From: Microbacterium horticulturae
GTDB taxonomy: Bacteria; Actinomycetota; Actinomycetes; Actinomycetales; Microbacteriaceae
NCBI RefSeq assembly: GCF_029094505.1
Contig: NZ_CP119108.1
Location: 1,240,001 to 1,304,000, forward strand
Direction: 5' to 3'
Length of the DNA: 64,000 bases
Every line of letters starts with the position of its first letter. Within the stretch, counting starts at the first letter, position 1. The notes under the pieces are model-generated. The model searched no databases, was not told the DNA's origin, and worked only from the letters and a program-made list of their open reading frames with translations. Made by a program: the position numbers and the translations under genes. This document shows, in pieces, positions 44,358 through 52,038 of the stretch.

Positions 44358-44889
44358 TGCTGTCGTCCGTCCCCGGGTAGGTGATGGTCAGTCCGTCGAC
44401 GTGCGCGAACGACGTGACCGTCTCGGCGCGCGCCTCGCCCGCGCCGATGATGTCGAGCACGCGCACACCCCGCACCAGCAGCGCGTCGCCGATGAGCGAG
44501 CGGTGGCAGCGCCACGGAACCGCCTCGGCACACATGATCGCGGTCGGCGTCTCGGCGGCGATCTCGAGCAGCTCGTCGATGCCGGCCGCGAACTCGGGCG
44601 TCTGCATGTAGTCGGCGTAGCCGCGGAAGCTCGCATTGCGCCACCCGGTGTTGATCGAGTCCTTGTGGGTATGCCGCAGGCCTCCGAGCGCACTCAGGTG
44701 ACGGTACGGGATGCCTCGGCTGCCGAGTTCGGGACCGAAGACGTCCTCGTTGAACTGCGGGGTGTGCCGCGAGCGGGGCATGGTGCGCACGTCGACGATG
44801 CCGTGTGCGCCATGCTGGGTCAGCAGCTCGACGAACTCGTCGACTGTGCGTGTCGAGTGGCCGATGGTCCACACTGTCGCGTCGCCCAT
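44350..44889 (-). CDS. DUF488 domain protein
   Basis: A 179-aa protein. It begins VWTIGHSTRTVDEFVELL and has IVDVRTMPRSRHTPQFN and CAEAVPWRCHRSLIG, the three conserved DUF488 blocks with conserved Cys and His. The biochemical function is not established; proximity to the macro domain gene suggests a nucleotide- or ADP-ribose-linked role. ATG at 44889; a longer frame to 45594 is shadow of the downstream regulator. Confidence 0.88.
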   Translation of the reverse strand: MGDATVWTIGHSTRTVDEFVELLTQHGAHGIVDVRTMPRSRHTPQFNEDVFGPELGSRGIPYRHLSALGGLRHTHKDSINTGWRNASFRGYADYMQTPEFAAGIDELLEIAAETPTAIMCAEAVPWRCHRSLIGDALLVRGVRVLDIIGAGEARAETVTSFAHVDGLTITYPGTDDSNA

Positions 44890-44949
44890 GGTCCCGACTC
44901 TACGACCCGAACGGAGCCAGGGGGCTCTGCGCTCGGTAGGATGGCGGTC

Positions 44950-45579
44950 ATGGCAACCGGCATCCGGGCCAGCCGACGAGAAGACGTGCTGCGCCTTCTC
45001 GACGAAGCAGACGAGCCGCTCACAGTAGCAACGCTCGCCGCTCGCCTGGGTACGCATCCGAACACGGTCCGGCTGCATCTCGACAAGCTGCTCGCCGAGG
45101 GGCGGGTCGAGCGCACGACCGACGGGCGCGGCAGCCCGGGGCGGCCGGCGCAGCTGTTCCGCCGCGCGTGCCAAGAGCCCGACGCCGGTCCCGGCCGGTA
45201 CCGGATGCTCGCCGAGATCCTCGTGGACGAGCTCGCCGAATCCGAGCAGCCGCAGCGCGCGGCGCTCGAGGCGGGCAGGCGCTGGGGGCGGCGCGAGGCC
45301 GAGCGCGCGCCCGTGCAAGAACCTGTCGAGGGCTTGGTGAACCTGCTCGAACGGGTGGGCTTTCAGCCGCGGGCGTGCACGGCCGACGGTCGAGTCGACG
45401 TGTGCCGGTGCCCCTTCTTCGAACTCGCGCGCGAGCACCCCGACGTGGTGTGCTCCGTGCACCTCGGTCTCATGCAGGGTGCCCTGCAGACCTGGGGCGG
45501 CGAGACGACGGTCGAGAGTCTCGAACGCCGTGAAGACCCCGACGTGTGCACCGCGCATCTGGCGGCGCACACCGCATGA
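44950..45579 (+). CDS. Winged-helix regulator with C-terminal cysteine cluster (SufR-like)
   Basis: A 209-aa protein. The N-terminal HTH LTVATLAARLGTHPNTVRLHLDKL and wing GRGSPGRPAQLF are of the ArsR/DeoR type. The C-terminal part has RACTADGRVDVCRCPFFELA and DVVCSVHLG, a Cys pattern like that of SufR-type iron-sulfur regulators. No suf operon is adjacent; the next gene, an MFS pump, overlaps by 4 bp and is the likely target. ATG 44941 is an alternative start. Confidence 0.8.
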   Translation: MATGIRASRREDVLRLLDEADEPLTVATLAARLGTHPNTVRLHLDKLLAEGRVERTTDGRGSPGRPAQLFRRACQEPDAGPGRYRMLAEILVDELAESEQPQRAALEAGRRWGRREAERAPVQEPVEGLVNLLERVGFQPRACTADGRVDVCRCPFFELAREHPDVVCSVHLGLMQGALQTWGGETTVESLERREDPDVCTAHLAAHTA

Positions 45580-46850
45580 GCGACGCCGACGCACCGGCGC
45601 CGGGTCTGCTGCGGCAGGTCGGTCTGCCCTACTTCGTGATCGCGTTCATCGCACGGCTCCCGTTCGCGATGATGGTCGTCGGCGTGCTCACACTCGTGGT
45701 CTCCGCACGCGGATCGCTCTCTCTGGGCGGCCTGAACTCCGCGGCCGTGGGGCTGGGCACCGCCTGCTTCGGGCCGTTGCTGGGCGCGGCCTCTGATCGG
45801 TTCGGCCAGCGACCGGTGCTGCTGACCGTCGGCATCGCGAACGGCATCGTGCTCGCCGGCTTCGCCTGGCTGGTGTACAGCCCGGTGCCCGACGCGGTGA
45901 TGCTCGTCGGAGCGTTCCTCATCGGGGCGACCGCTCCGCAGGTCGCACCGCTGTCGCGGGCGCGCCTGGTCACGATCATCGCCCTGCGCATCGATCGCCG
46001 CCGTCGCGAGCGAGTGTTCAACTCGACGATGGCGTACGAATCGGCGGCCGACGAGACGGTGTTCGTGTTCGGGCCGTTCATCGTCGGCATCCTCGCCTCA
46101 CTCCTGTCGCCGTGGGCACCGCTCGTCGGCGCCGCTGTGCTGACCGTCGTGTTCGTCAGCGCGTTCGCCCTGCACCCGACGGCGCCGCCGGCGCAGACGC
46201 GGTCGCACGGGACGACGGCCGGTCCGGTCTCCGAGCTGTTCCGCCCCGCGCTCGTGGTGGTCGTGGTCGGCATTCTCGGCGTCGGGTTCTTCTTCGGCGC
46301 GATGCTCACCGCGCTGACCGCGTTCATGGAAGACCGGGGCATCAGCGAGCAGGCGGGCCTGCTCTACGGTGTGATGGGAATCGGGTCGGCATCGCTCGCC
46401 CTGGGGGTGGCCGTGTTCCCCGAGCGCTTCACGCGTGCGTGGCGGTGGCTGAGCTTCGGCGCGGTGATCTTCGTGGGCTCGCTGGCGCTGCCGTTCGTGT
46501 CGGGCATCGGCGGCATGGCCGTCGTGCTCGCGATCATGGGGCTCGGCATCGGCCCGACCCTCGTCACGCAGTACAGCATCGGAGCCGAGCGCAGCCCGGT
46601 GGGCCGCTCATCGACTGTCATGGCGATCCTGGGCTCGGCTGTCATCGTGGGCCAGTCGCTGAGCTCGGCGGTCACCGGCGAGCTCGCACAGCGATTCGGG
46701 ACCCCGGCGGCGCTGATCGCGCCGATCGTCTCCGCGGCGGTCGTCGTGGCCGCCGGGGTCGCGAACCTGGTGCTGTCGCGCTCCGCTCAGGTCTTGGCGC
46801 AGACCCAGCCGTCGGGGAACGTGCCCGACTCGAGGAACGCCGCGAGCTGA
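45576..46850 (+). CDS. MFS transporter
   Basis: A 424-aa protein with about 12 hydrophobic segments. The motif-A loop GAASDRFGQRPVLL and the central loop HPTAPPAQTRSHGTT split it into two halves; PLVGAAVLTVVFVSA follows. Coupled to the SufR-like regulator by ATGA, so its expression probably responds to the regulator's signal (redox, metal or Fe-S state). Its 3' end overlaps the convergent hemerythrin gene by 64 bp. Confidence 0.85.
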   Translation: MSDADAPAPGLLRQVGLPYFVIAFIARLPFAMMVVGVLTLVVSARGSLSLGGLNSAAVGLGTACFGPLLGAASDRFGQRPVLLTVGIANGIVLAGFAWLVYSPVPDAVMLVGAFLIGATAPQVAPLSRARLVTIIALRIDRRRRERVFNSTMAYESAADETVFVFGPFIVGILASLLSPWAPLVGAAVLTVVFVSAFALHPTAPPAQTRSHGTTAGPVSELFRPALVVVVVGILGVGFFFGAMLTALTAFMEDRGISEQAGLLYGVMGIGSASLALGVAVFPERFTRAWRWLSFGAVIFVGSLALPFVSGIGGMAVVLAIMGLGIGPTLVTQYSIGAERSPVGRSSTVMAILGSAVIVGQSLSSAVTGELAQRFGTPAALIAPIVSAAVVVAAGVANLVLSRSAQVLAQTQPSGNVPDSRNAAS

Positions 46851-47254
46851 GTGCGCTGCTGGTCGGTCAGGTCTGCATCCGCGCGCGGGTAGACGACCGG
46901 CTCTTCCTTGCTGTTGTGATCGTCGAGCAGGGCGAGCAGACTGCGGCACGCATCGCGCAGCTCCTCCGGGTCGCGGGGAGCGACCAGGGTGTGCTCCAGC
47001 GCATCCATCGCGCGCCACAGCTCGCCGTGCTCCCGCTCCATGACCATGATGGCCATCATCAGGCCGCCGGCACGCAGCGGCGGGAACAAGAACGTTTCCT
47101 CCAGGTAGATGTGTCGCCGCAGGGCGTGCATCGCCGTGTGCAGGGGAGCGGCGTCGCCTCCGGAATCGAGGCCCGTCAGGTAGGCCTCGATTCCGGTGTC
47201 GATGTCGTGATGCTCCCTGGTGAGCGCGTCGGCCAGTACCGTGCCGTCGCTCAT
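46787..47254 (-). CDS. Hemerythrin domain protein
   Basis: A 155-aa four-helix protein. TREHHDIDTG, MHALRRHIYLEETFLFPPL, MEREHGELWRA and LLDDHNSKEEPVVYP provide the His/Glu ligands of a non-heme di-iron centre. Likely binds oxygen, nitric oxide or iron. It follows the OsmC gene by 7 bp on the same strand, so the pair forms a redox-stress operon. The C-terminal codons overlap the MFS gene on the other strand. Confidence 0.9.
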   Translation of the reverse strand: MSDGTVLADALTREHHDIDTGIEAYLTGLDSGGDAAPLHTAMHALRRHIYLEETFLFPPLRAGGLMMAIMVMEREHGELWRAMDALEHTLVAPRDPEELRDACRSLLALLDDHNSKEEPVVYPRADADLTDQQRTQLAAFLESGTFPDGWVCAKT

Positions 47255-47261
47255 CGGTCGA

Positions 47262-47705
47262 TCACTCGTCGAGGTGCGCGTCGACCGAGATCGTCGCGCC
47301 GGCGAACAGCCGCGACACGGGGCAGAGCTTCGCGGCTTCGTCGACGAGGTCGGCGAAGGCTGCGGCATCCACACCCGGCACGGTTCCGTGCACGCTGATG
47401 TTCGAGGTCGTGATGGTCGGCACGCCCTCGACCGGGTCGAGATGCACCTCGGCGCTGACGACCAGGCGGGTCGGCGTGATCTTGTGCTCGCCGAGTGTGA
47501 GCGCGAGGGCCATGGAGAAGCAGGAGGAGTGGGCGGCGGCGAGCAGCTCTTCGGGGCTCGTCTTTCCGCCGGGCGCCTCGGTGCGCGAGACCCAGGTGAC
47601 CTCCTGGTCGTCGAGCGCGCCGCTGCTGGTCGAACCGAACGTTCCGGTGCCCGAGGCGAGCGCCCCGTCCCACGTCGTCGTCGCATTGCGTACCGCGATG
47701 CTCAT
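47262..47705 (-). CDS. osmC: OsmC/Ohr-family peroxiredoxin
   Basis: A 147-aa protein. TSPEELLAAAHSSCFSMAL holds the peroxidatic Cys, KLCPVSRLFAG the resolving Cys and EAPGGKTSPEE the active-site Arg/Glu surroundings. It reduces organic hydroperoxides. ATG at 47705; a perfect 28-bp dyad lies 18 bp upstream, so expression is probably repressed by a redox-sensing dimeric regulator. Confidence 0.92.
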   Translation of the reverse strand: MSIAVRNATTTWDGALASGTGTFGSTSSGALDDQEVTWVSRTEAPGGKTSPEELLAAAHSSCFSMALALTLGEHKITPTRLVVSAEVHLDPVEGVPTITTSNISVHGTVPGVDAAAFADLVDEAAKLCPVSRLFAGATISVDAHLDE

Positions 47706-47723
47706 ATCGCTCCCATCGTCGAA

Positions 47724-47751
47724 GTTTTCCACAGTGAACACTGTGGAAAAC
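47724..47751. promoter_or_regulatory. Perfect 13-bp inverted repeat operator before osmC
   Basis: GTTTTCCACAGTG at 47724-47736 and CACTGTGGAAAAC at 47739-47751 match exactly as reverse complements with a 2-nt AA centre. It is located between the divergent starts of osmC and the DUF2809 gene, closer to osmC. Each arm contains TTTTCCACA, one mismatch from the TTATCCACA DnaA box. Confidence 0.65.
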
Positions 47752-47941
47752 ACTCTATCGCGGGACGGCGCTGCAGGGGAGGTGGATGCCGGGCTCGGCG
47801 CTCCCGAGATCGGTGAGGGTGCACCGGGTGGACGAGGATGCGGTTGCCTCCCTATCTCTCGGCGACCCGCTGCACCCTCACCGTTGGGTCGGGCTCGCGT
47901 CCTTCCGGCGCGTGATCGGGCCCCATCGCTACGCTCACCCC

Positions 47942-48439
47942 GTGACTTCGCACCCACAGATCGTCGTGCGCCGACGCCTCACCGCGCTCATCCTCCTGCT
48001 CTGCGCGATCGCGGCGGGACTCGGCATCCACTACGGGATGCCGCCCGGCACGCTCTCCGACATCTCCGGCGACGTGCTCTACGCGGTCGTCGCCTACCTG
48101 GCCGTGGTGATCGTCGCACCGCGCCTACGCCCGCTCGCGGTGGGAGCCACCGCCGCAGGTTGGTGCGTGGCCGTCGAGCTCTTTCAGCTCACCGGCGTGC
48201 CCCTCGCCGCGGGCGCCGTGTTCCCACCGATCATGCTCGTGCTCGGCACGGGCTTCGACCCCCGCGATATCGCGCTCTACGTCGGCACCGCCGCGGTGCT
48301 CACGGCGGTCGACGCGCTAGCCTCGCGCTGGCTGAGCTCCCACTCCCGGCGGGATCGTCGAGGCCGTCGCCGCGCGCGACGCCGCGGCCGCGGCATCCCG
48401 CACCCGCTCCCATCTCGCCGAACTCGCGGAGAACCTCGC
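47942..48439 (+). CDS. DUF2809 membrane protein, reading frame open into the next gene
   Basis: Started from the GTG at 47942, the first about 130 residues form four hydrophobic segments (LTALILLLCAIAAGLG, VLYAVVAYLAVVIVAP, AVGATAAGWCVAVELFQL, YVGTAAVLTAVDAL) with the DUF2809 pattern. After ALASRW the sequence becomes an arginine-rich run (SSHSRRDRRGRRRARRRGRG) that does not look native, and there is no stop before the ABC ATPase start in the same frame. The total frame is 433 codons to 49243. It may be translated as a fusion; more likely the natural stop was lost. Confidence 0.65.
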
Positions 48440-48443
48440 ATGA
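48336..48443 (+). pseudogene. 3' remnant of a GntR/FCD-family regulator gene
   Basis: In the frame ending at TGA 48441-48443, the codons after an in-frame TGA at 48333 read GGIVEAVAARDAAAAASRTR followed by SHLAELAENLA, which is how FCD-domain (FadR-type) regulators end (IVxAVxxRDxxxA...HL). Only about 35 codons remain, without a start, and the stop overlaps the start of the ABC ATPase (ATGA), as an operonic upstream gene would. The rest appears deleted, joining the DUF2809 gene here. Confidence 0.55.
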
Positions 48444-49243
48444 CCGTCCTGTCGCTGCACGATGTGACCTTCCGGCGCAACGGGCGGCTCATTCTCGACG
48501 ACATCTCGTTCGAGGTCGCCGCGGGCGAGCACTGGGCGCTGCTGGGCCCGAACGGCGCCGGCAAGAGCACGATCCTCAGCATGTGCGGCGCGAGTGCGCA
48601 CCCGACCAGCGGCGCCGTCGAGGTGCTCGGCAGCAGGCTCGGGCGCGTCGACCTGCAAGAGCTGCGACGGCGCATCGGGCACGTGAACCCGCGGCATCCC
48701 GTCCGCTCGCCCATGACCGTCGAAGAGGTCGTGCTCACCGGGTTCACCGGCACGATCGACACGCCGCTGCGGTGGGAGCCCACGGCCGCCCAGCTCGAGG
48801 CGGCACACGCGCGCATCGCCCAGGTGGGGCTGGCCGAGCGGCGCGACGCGGTGTGGCCGACGATGTCGCAGGGCGAGCGCGGACGGGCCCTCATCGCGCG
48901 GGCGCTCGCGCCCGAGCCACGGTTGCTGCTTCTCGACGAGCCGACGACGGGGCTGGATGTCGCGGCCCGCGAGCAGCTGCTCGAGACCGTCGACCATCTC
49001 TCGGTGGAACTGCCCGAACTCGCCTCGGTGCTTGTAACGCACCACCTCGAGGAGCTGCCCGAGAGCACCTCGCACGCCCTGCTCATCGGACGCGGTCGGA
49101 TCGTGGCATCCGGCCCCATCCACGAGACCGTCACGACCGAGACCGTGAGCCGCGCGTTCGAGCACCCCATCGGCGTCGCGCACCACGACGGTCGCTGGAG
49201 CGCCCGCGCCCTGCGCGCGGCATCGGTGGCTCCCGGCCGGTGA
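48440..49243 (+). CDS. ABC-type ATPase (ModF/molybdenum-type single domain)
   Basis: A 267-aa nucleotide-binding protein from ATG 48440. Walker A LLGPNGAGKSTIL, signature MSQGERGRALIARAL, Walker B LLLLDEPTTGLD and the His switch VTHHLEELPES are all intact. No membrane partner is nearby, so it may serve another transporter or act in translation or repair as stand-alone ABC proteins do. It lies in frame with the upstream DUF2809 ORF. Confidence 0.9.
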   Translation: MTVLSLHDVTFRRNGRLILDDISFEVAAGEHWALLGPNGAGKSTILSMCGASAHPTSGAVEVLGSRLGRVDLQELRRRIGHVNPRHPVRSPMTVEEVVLTGFTGTIDTPLRWEPTAAQLEAAHARIAQVGLAERRDAVWPTMSQGERGRALIARALAPEPRLLLLDEPTTGLDVAAREQLLETVDHLSVELPELASVLVTHHLEELPESTSHALLIGRGRIVASGPIHETVTTETVSRAFEHPIGVAHHDGRWSARALRAASVAPGR

Positions 49244-49268
49244 GCGAGCGCAGCGAGTCGCAACGCCG
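49235..49268. repeat. Interspersed intergenic palindromic repeat, copy 1
   Basis: GGCCGGTGAGCGAGCGCAGC followed by GAGTCGCAACGCC is a REP-like unit (TGAGCGAG-x-CGAGTCG-AACG) known from intergenic DNA of many Microbacterium-type genomes. Copies 2 and 3 are at 50312-50345 and 51997-52025. Confidence 0.5.
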
Positions 49269-49293
49269 GGCGCATCCGTGCCAGTCTTGAACC

Positions 49294-50286
49294 ATGCGAC
49301 ACAACCCGCTTTCCCGCACCGGCCGTGACGTCTCCGCCATCGGGCTCGGCACCTGGCAACTGGGTGCCGACTGGGGAGCGGTGGCCGAAGATGACGCGCT
49401 CGCGGTGCTGTCGGCATCCGTCGACCACGGCGTGACCCTGTTCGACACGGCCGACGTCTACGGCGACGGGCGCTCGGAGTCGCTCATCGGGCAGTTCCTC
49501 GCCGCACGAGCGGGCCACGGCCTCACGGTCGCGACGAAGATGGGCCGCCGTGTCGACCAGGTGCCCGAGAACTACACGCCCGAGAACTTCCGCGCATGGA
49601 CCGACCGCAGCCGCCGCAACCTCGGCGTCGACACGCTCGACCTCGTGCAGCTGCACTGCCCGCCCACGGCGGTCGTCGAGAACGACGCGACGTATGAGGC
49701 GCTCGATGCGCTGGTGGCCGACGGTGCCATCGCCGCCTACGGCGTCTCGGTCGAGACCTGCGCGCAGGCGCTCGCGGTCATCGCGCACCCCGGTGTGACG
49801 AACGTGCAGATCATCTTCAACCCGTTCCGTCTGAAGCCGCTCGACGAGGTGCTGCCCGCGGCGCAGGCAGCAGGCGTCGCGATCTTCGCGCGGGTGCCGC
49901 TGGCCTCGGGCTTGCTCAGCGGCAAGTACACGGAGAAGACGACGTTCGCCGCCGACGACCACCGCAGCTTCAACCGGCACGGCGAGGCGTTCGACCGCGG
50001 CGAGACGTTCTCGGGCGTCGACTATGAGACGGGGCTGGATGCCGCGCGCGAACTCGCCGCGGCATTGCCCGACGGGGTGAGTCTGCCGGCGGCATCCCTC
50101 GCCTGGATCGCCTCGCGCCCCGGAGTGACGACGGTGATCCCCGGCGCGCGCAACGTCGCGCAGGCGACCGCGAACGCCGAGGCCGGCGCGCTGCTCGACG
50201 GCGGGCTCGACCTCGATGCGTTCGACGCGGTGGTGCACGACGTGTACGACCGGCGCCTGCGCGCCGACATCCACCCGCTGTGGTGA
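49294..50286 (+). CDS. Aldo/keto reductase
   Basis: A 330-aa TIM-barrel oxidoreductase. The tetrad is visible: Asp in TLFDTADVYG, Tyr in the same block, Lys in VATKMG and His in LVQLHCPP. The C-terminal GVTTVIPGARNVAQATANAEA is the NADPH phosphate-binding region. General carbonyl reductase; the substrate is unknown. It is flanked by two interspersed repeats. Confidence 0.92.
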   Translation: MRHNPLSRTGRDVSAIGLGTWQLGADWGAVAEDDALAVLSASVDHGVTLFDTADVYGDGRSESLIGQFLAARAGHGLTVATKMGRRVDQVPENYTPENFRAWTDRSRRNLGVDTLDLVQLHCPPTAVVENDATYEALDALVADGAIAAYGVSVETCAQALAVIAHPGVTNVQIIFNPFRLKPLDEVLPAAQAAGVAIFARVPLASGLLSGKYTEKTTFAADDHRSFNRHGEAFDRGETFSGVDYETGLDAARELAAALPDGVSLPAASLAWIASRPGVTTVIPGARNVAQATANAEAGALLDGGLDLDAFDAVVHDVYDRRLRADIHPLW

Positions 50287-50311
50287 CGTTCGGCGCGCCC
50301 GCTCGCGTTGC

Positions 50312-50345
50312 CGGTCGCTGAGCCAGGCGGCGAGTCGAAGCGGCC
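50312..50345. repeat. Interspersed intergenic palindromic repeat, copy 2
   Basis: GGTCGCTGAGCCAGGCGGCG followed by AGTCGAAGCGGCC is a diverged copy of the unit at 49235, between the aldo/keto reductase and the TetR gene. Confidence 0.4.
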
Positions 50346-50347
50346 CC

Positions 50348-50953
50348 TCAGCCGCGATCCATTCCCACCACGCTGCGCAGCGTATCGATGAAGACATCTT
50401 CGGCGGTGCGCCCGGCGGCGAAGTACTCGCGGATCGCCTGGGTCGCTGTCGGCATACGCCGTTCGAGTTCGGCGAGGTCGGGCGGCGCAGCGGTCGGGGT
50501 CGGAGCCTGTTCGTCTAGCACGTATCCCACGGTGAAGCGCTCGGCGGCGAGCACGCGAATGCGGGCGTCGGCGAGGGGCACGCCACGCGCGACGAGTGCG
50601 GCCATGGCCGCGTCGGAGAACTCGGCGCGACCGAGCGAGTCGCGCGAACCGGCTACGACGCGCGCGCCGTCGCGGTGCGCGCGCAGGGCGTCGCGAAGGG
50701 CGGTGGATGCCGCGAACAGCCACTGCCGGTCGTTCGTCGCCGGTGCTATCTGGGGAAGGGCACGTAGCGCCGGCGCCATGATGCGGTCGGCCAGCACGAC
50801 CTGGAGATCCTCCTTGTCGCGGACATGCCAGTACAGCGTGGAGGCCGTCACGCCCGCACGCCGGGCCAGGGCGCGCATGGTCACCGCGTCGAGCCCATCG
50901 GCGTCGAGGAGCGCGAGAGCCGCGTCCACCACGGCATCCCGCGTCAGTGCCAC
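50348..50953 (-). CDS. TetR-family repressor (TetR_C_1 type)
   Basis: A 201-aa regulator from the GTG at 50953. DAALALLDADGLDAVTMRAL and VTASTLYWHVRDKEDL form the TetR HTH of the tetracycline-repressor-like class. The C-terminal part is a ligand-binding domain. Divergent from the quinone reductase at 51033; two perfect dyads in the 79-bp gap suggest control of both genes. Confidence 0.9.
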   Translation of the reverse strand: MALTRDAVVDAALALLDADGLDAVTMRALARRAGVTASTLYWHVRDKEDLQVVLADRIMAPALRALPQIAPATNDRQWLFAASTALRDALRAHRDGARVVAGSRDSLGRAEFSDAAMAALVARGVPLADARIRVLAAERFTVGYVLDEQAPTPTAAPPDLAELERRMPTATQAIREYFAAGRTAEDVFIDTLRSVVGMDRG

Positions 50954-50984
50954 GTCGGCCCCCGCTTTCGCACTCGAACAGTGT

Positions 50985-51017
50985 GAGATACTGTATCTCT
51001 CGAACGGTGTTCGAGAG
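50985..51017. promoter_or_regulatory. Two nested dyads, probable TetR operators
   Basis: GAGATAC at 50985-50991 and GTATCTC at 50993-50999 are exact inverted repeats about one T; CTCTCGAAC at 50997-51005 and GTTCGAGAG at 51009-51017 about GGT. They partly overlap and lie between the divergent starts of the TetR and quinone reductase genes, so one may serve each gene. Confidence 0.65.
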
Positions 51018-51032
51018 GGACAGGAGACAGAC

Positions 51033-51992
51033 ATGAAGGCAGCAGTCGTCGATCACCGCGGGGGAGTTCCCGAGTACCGCGACGTGGATGATCCGAACCC
51101 GGTCGAGGGTCAGGCCCTGCTGCGCGTCGAGGCGGTGCCTGTCGAGAACGTCGACCGCGCGATCGTCGCGGGCACGCACTACACGGCCGCACCGTTCCAG
51201 GCCGCGTTGCCCGCCGTGCCGTGTTTCGACGGCGTCGGGCGTACCGCCGACGGCACGCTCGTCGGCTTCGGTGGGATCGAGCCGCCGCACGGTGCACTCG
51301 CCGAGTACGTCGTCGTGCCCGAGGGGCACTGGGCGCCGATTCCCGACGGCATCGAGCCGTCGACGGCGGCAACGCTCGCTACCGCGATCACCGGGATGAG
51401 CATGAAGACCGCGGCCGGCCTGCAGCCGGGTGAGACGGTGCTCGTACAGGGAGCCACCGGCGTCGCCGGTCGCCTCGCCGTGCAGATCGCACGGCTTCTC
51501 GGCGCGGGGCGCATCGTGGCGACGGGGCGGGATGCCGCGGCCCTGGCTTCCCTCGCCGACCTCGGTGCCGACGCGGTCATCGACACGAGCGTGTCTGACG
51601 ATGATCTCGTCCGCGCGTACCGCGATGCGGCGGGCGACGGCTACGACGTCGTCGTCGACTTTCTCTGGGGGCGTCCGACGCGCATGCTCTGCGAGGCGCT
51701 CATCCCCGAGACGTTCGCTATCGGCAAGCCCGTGCGGCTCGTGCAGGTGGGCGAAGCGGCCGGTGACGCGTTCGAGCTGCCTGCGCGGGCGGTGCGCACT
51801 TCGGGGCTGGAGATCTACGGAGCCGCGCGCAACCTGATGGCGGGCATGGCCGACGCGTACGCGCAGGTCGTGGAGTGGGTGCGCAGCGGCGAACTCGTCA
51901 TAGATGTCACGACCATGCCACTGAGCCGAATCGCCGAGGCCTGGCAGCGCACCGACCTGCGCGGCTCACGCCTCGTGATCGTGCCTGACTGA
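51033..51992 (+). CDS. Zinc-type alcohol dehydrogenase/quinone oxidoreductase family protein
   Basis: A 319-aa medium-chain reductase. GETVLVQGATGVAGRLAVQI is the NADPH-binding Rossmann motif, and no structural zinc cysteines are seen, so it is of the quinone oxidoreductase type. Probably reduces electrophilic carbonyls or quinones in response to the ligand of its divergent TetR repressor. AGGAGA upstream of ATG 51033. Confidence 0.9.
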   Translation: MKAAVVDHRGGVPEYRDVDDPNPVEGQALLRVEAVPVENVDRAIVAGTHYTAAPFQAALPAVPCFDGVGRTADGTLVGFGGIEPPHGALAEYVVVPEGHWAPIPDGIEPSTAATLATAITGMSMKTAAGLQPGETVLVQGATGVAGRLAVQIARLLGAGRIVATGRDAAALASLADLGADAVIDTSVSDDDLVRAYRDAAGDGYDVVVDFLWGRPTRMLCEALIPETFAIGKPVRLVQVGEAAGDAFELPARAVRTSGLEIYGAARNLMAGMADAYAQVVEWVRSGELVIDVTTMPLSRIAEAWQRTDLRGSRLVIVPD

Positions 51993-51996
51993 CTTT

Positions 51997-52025
51997 CCGG
52001 CCGTTGAGCGAGCCGAAACGCCGCG
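51997..52025. repeat. Interspersed intergenic palindromic repeat, copy 3
   Basis: CCGGCCGTTGAGCGAGCCGA followed by AACGCCGCG is a shortened copy of the unit at 49235, in the convergent gap between the quinone reductase and the serine hydrolase. It could act as a terminator for both genes. Confidence 0.4.
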
Positions 52026-52038
52026 ACCCGCAGCATCC

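Noticed and set aside
47724..47751. Origin-like DnaA box pair
   Set aside because: Only two imperfect boxes facing each other in a perfect dyad beside osmC; an operator is the simpler explanation.
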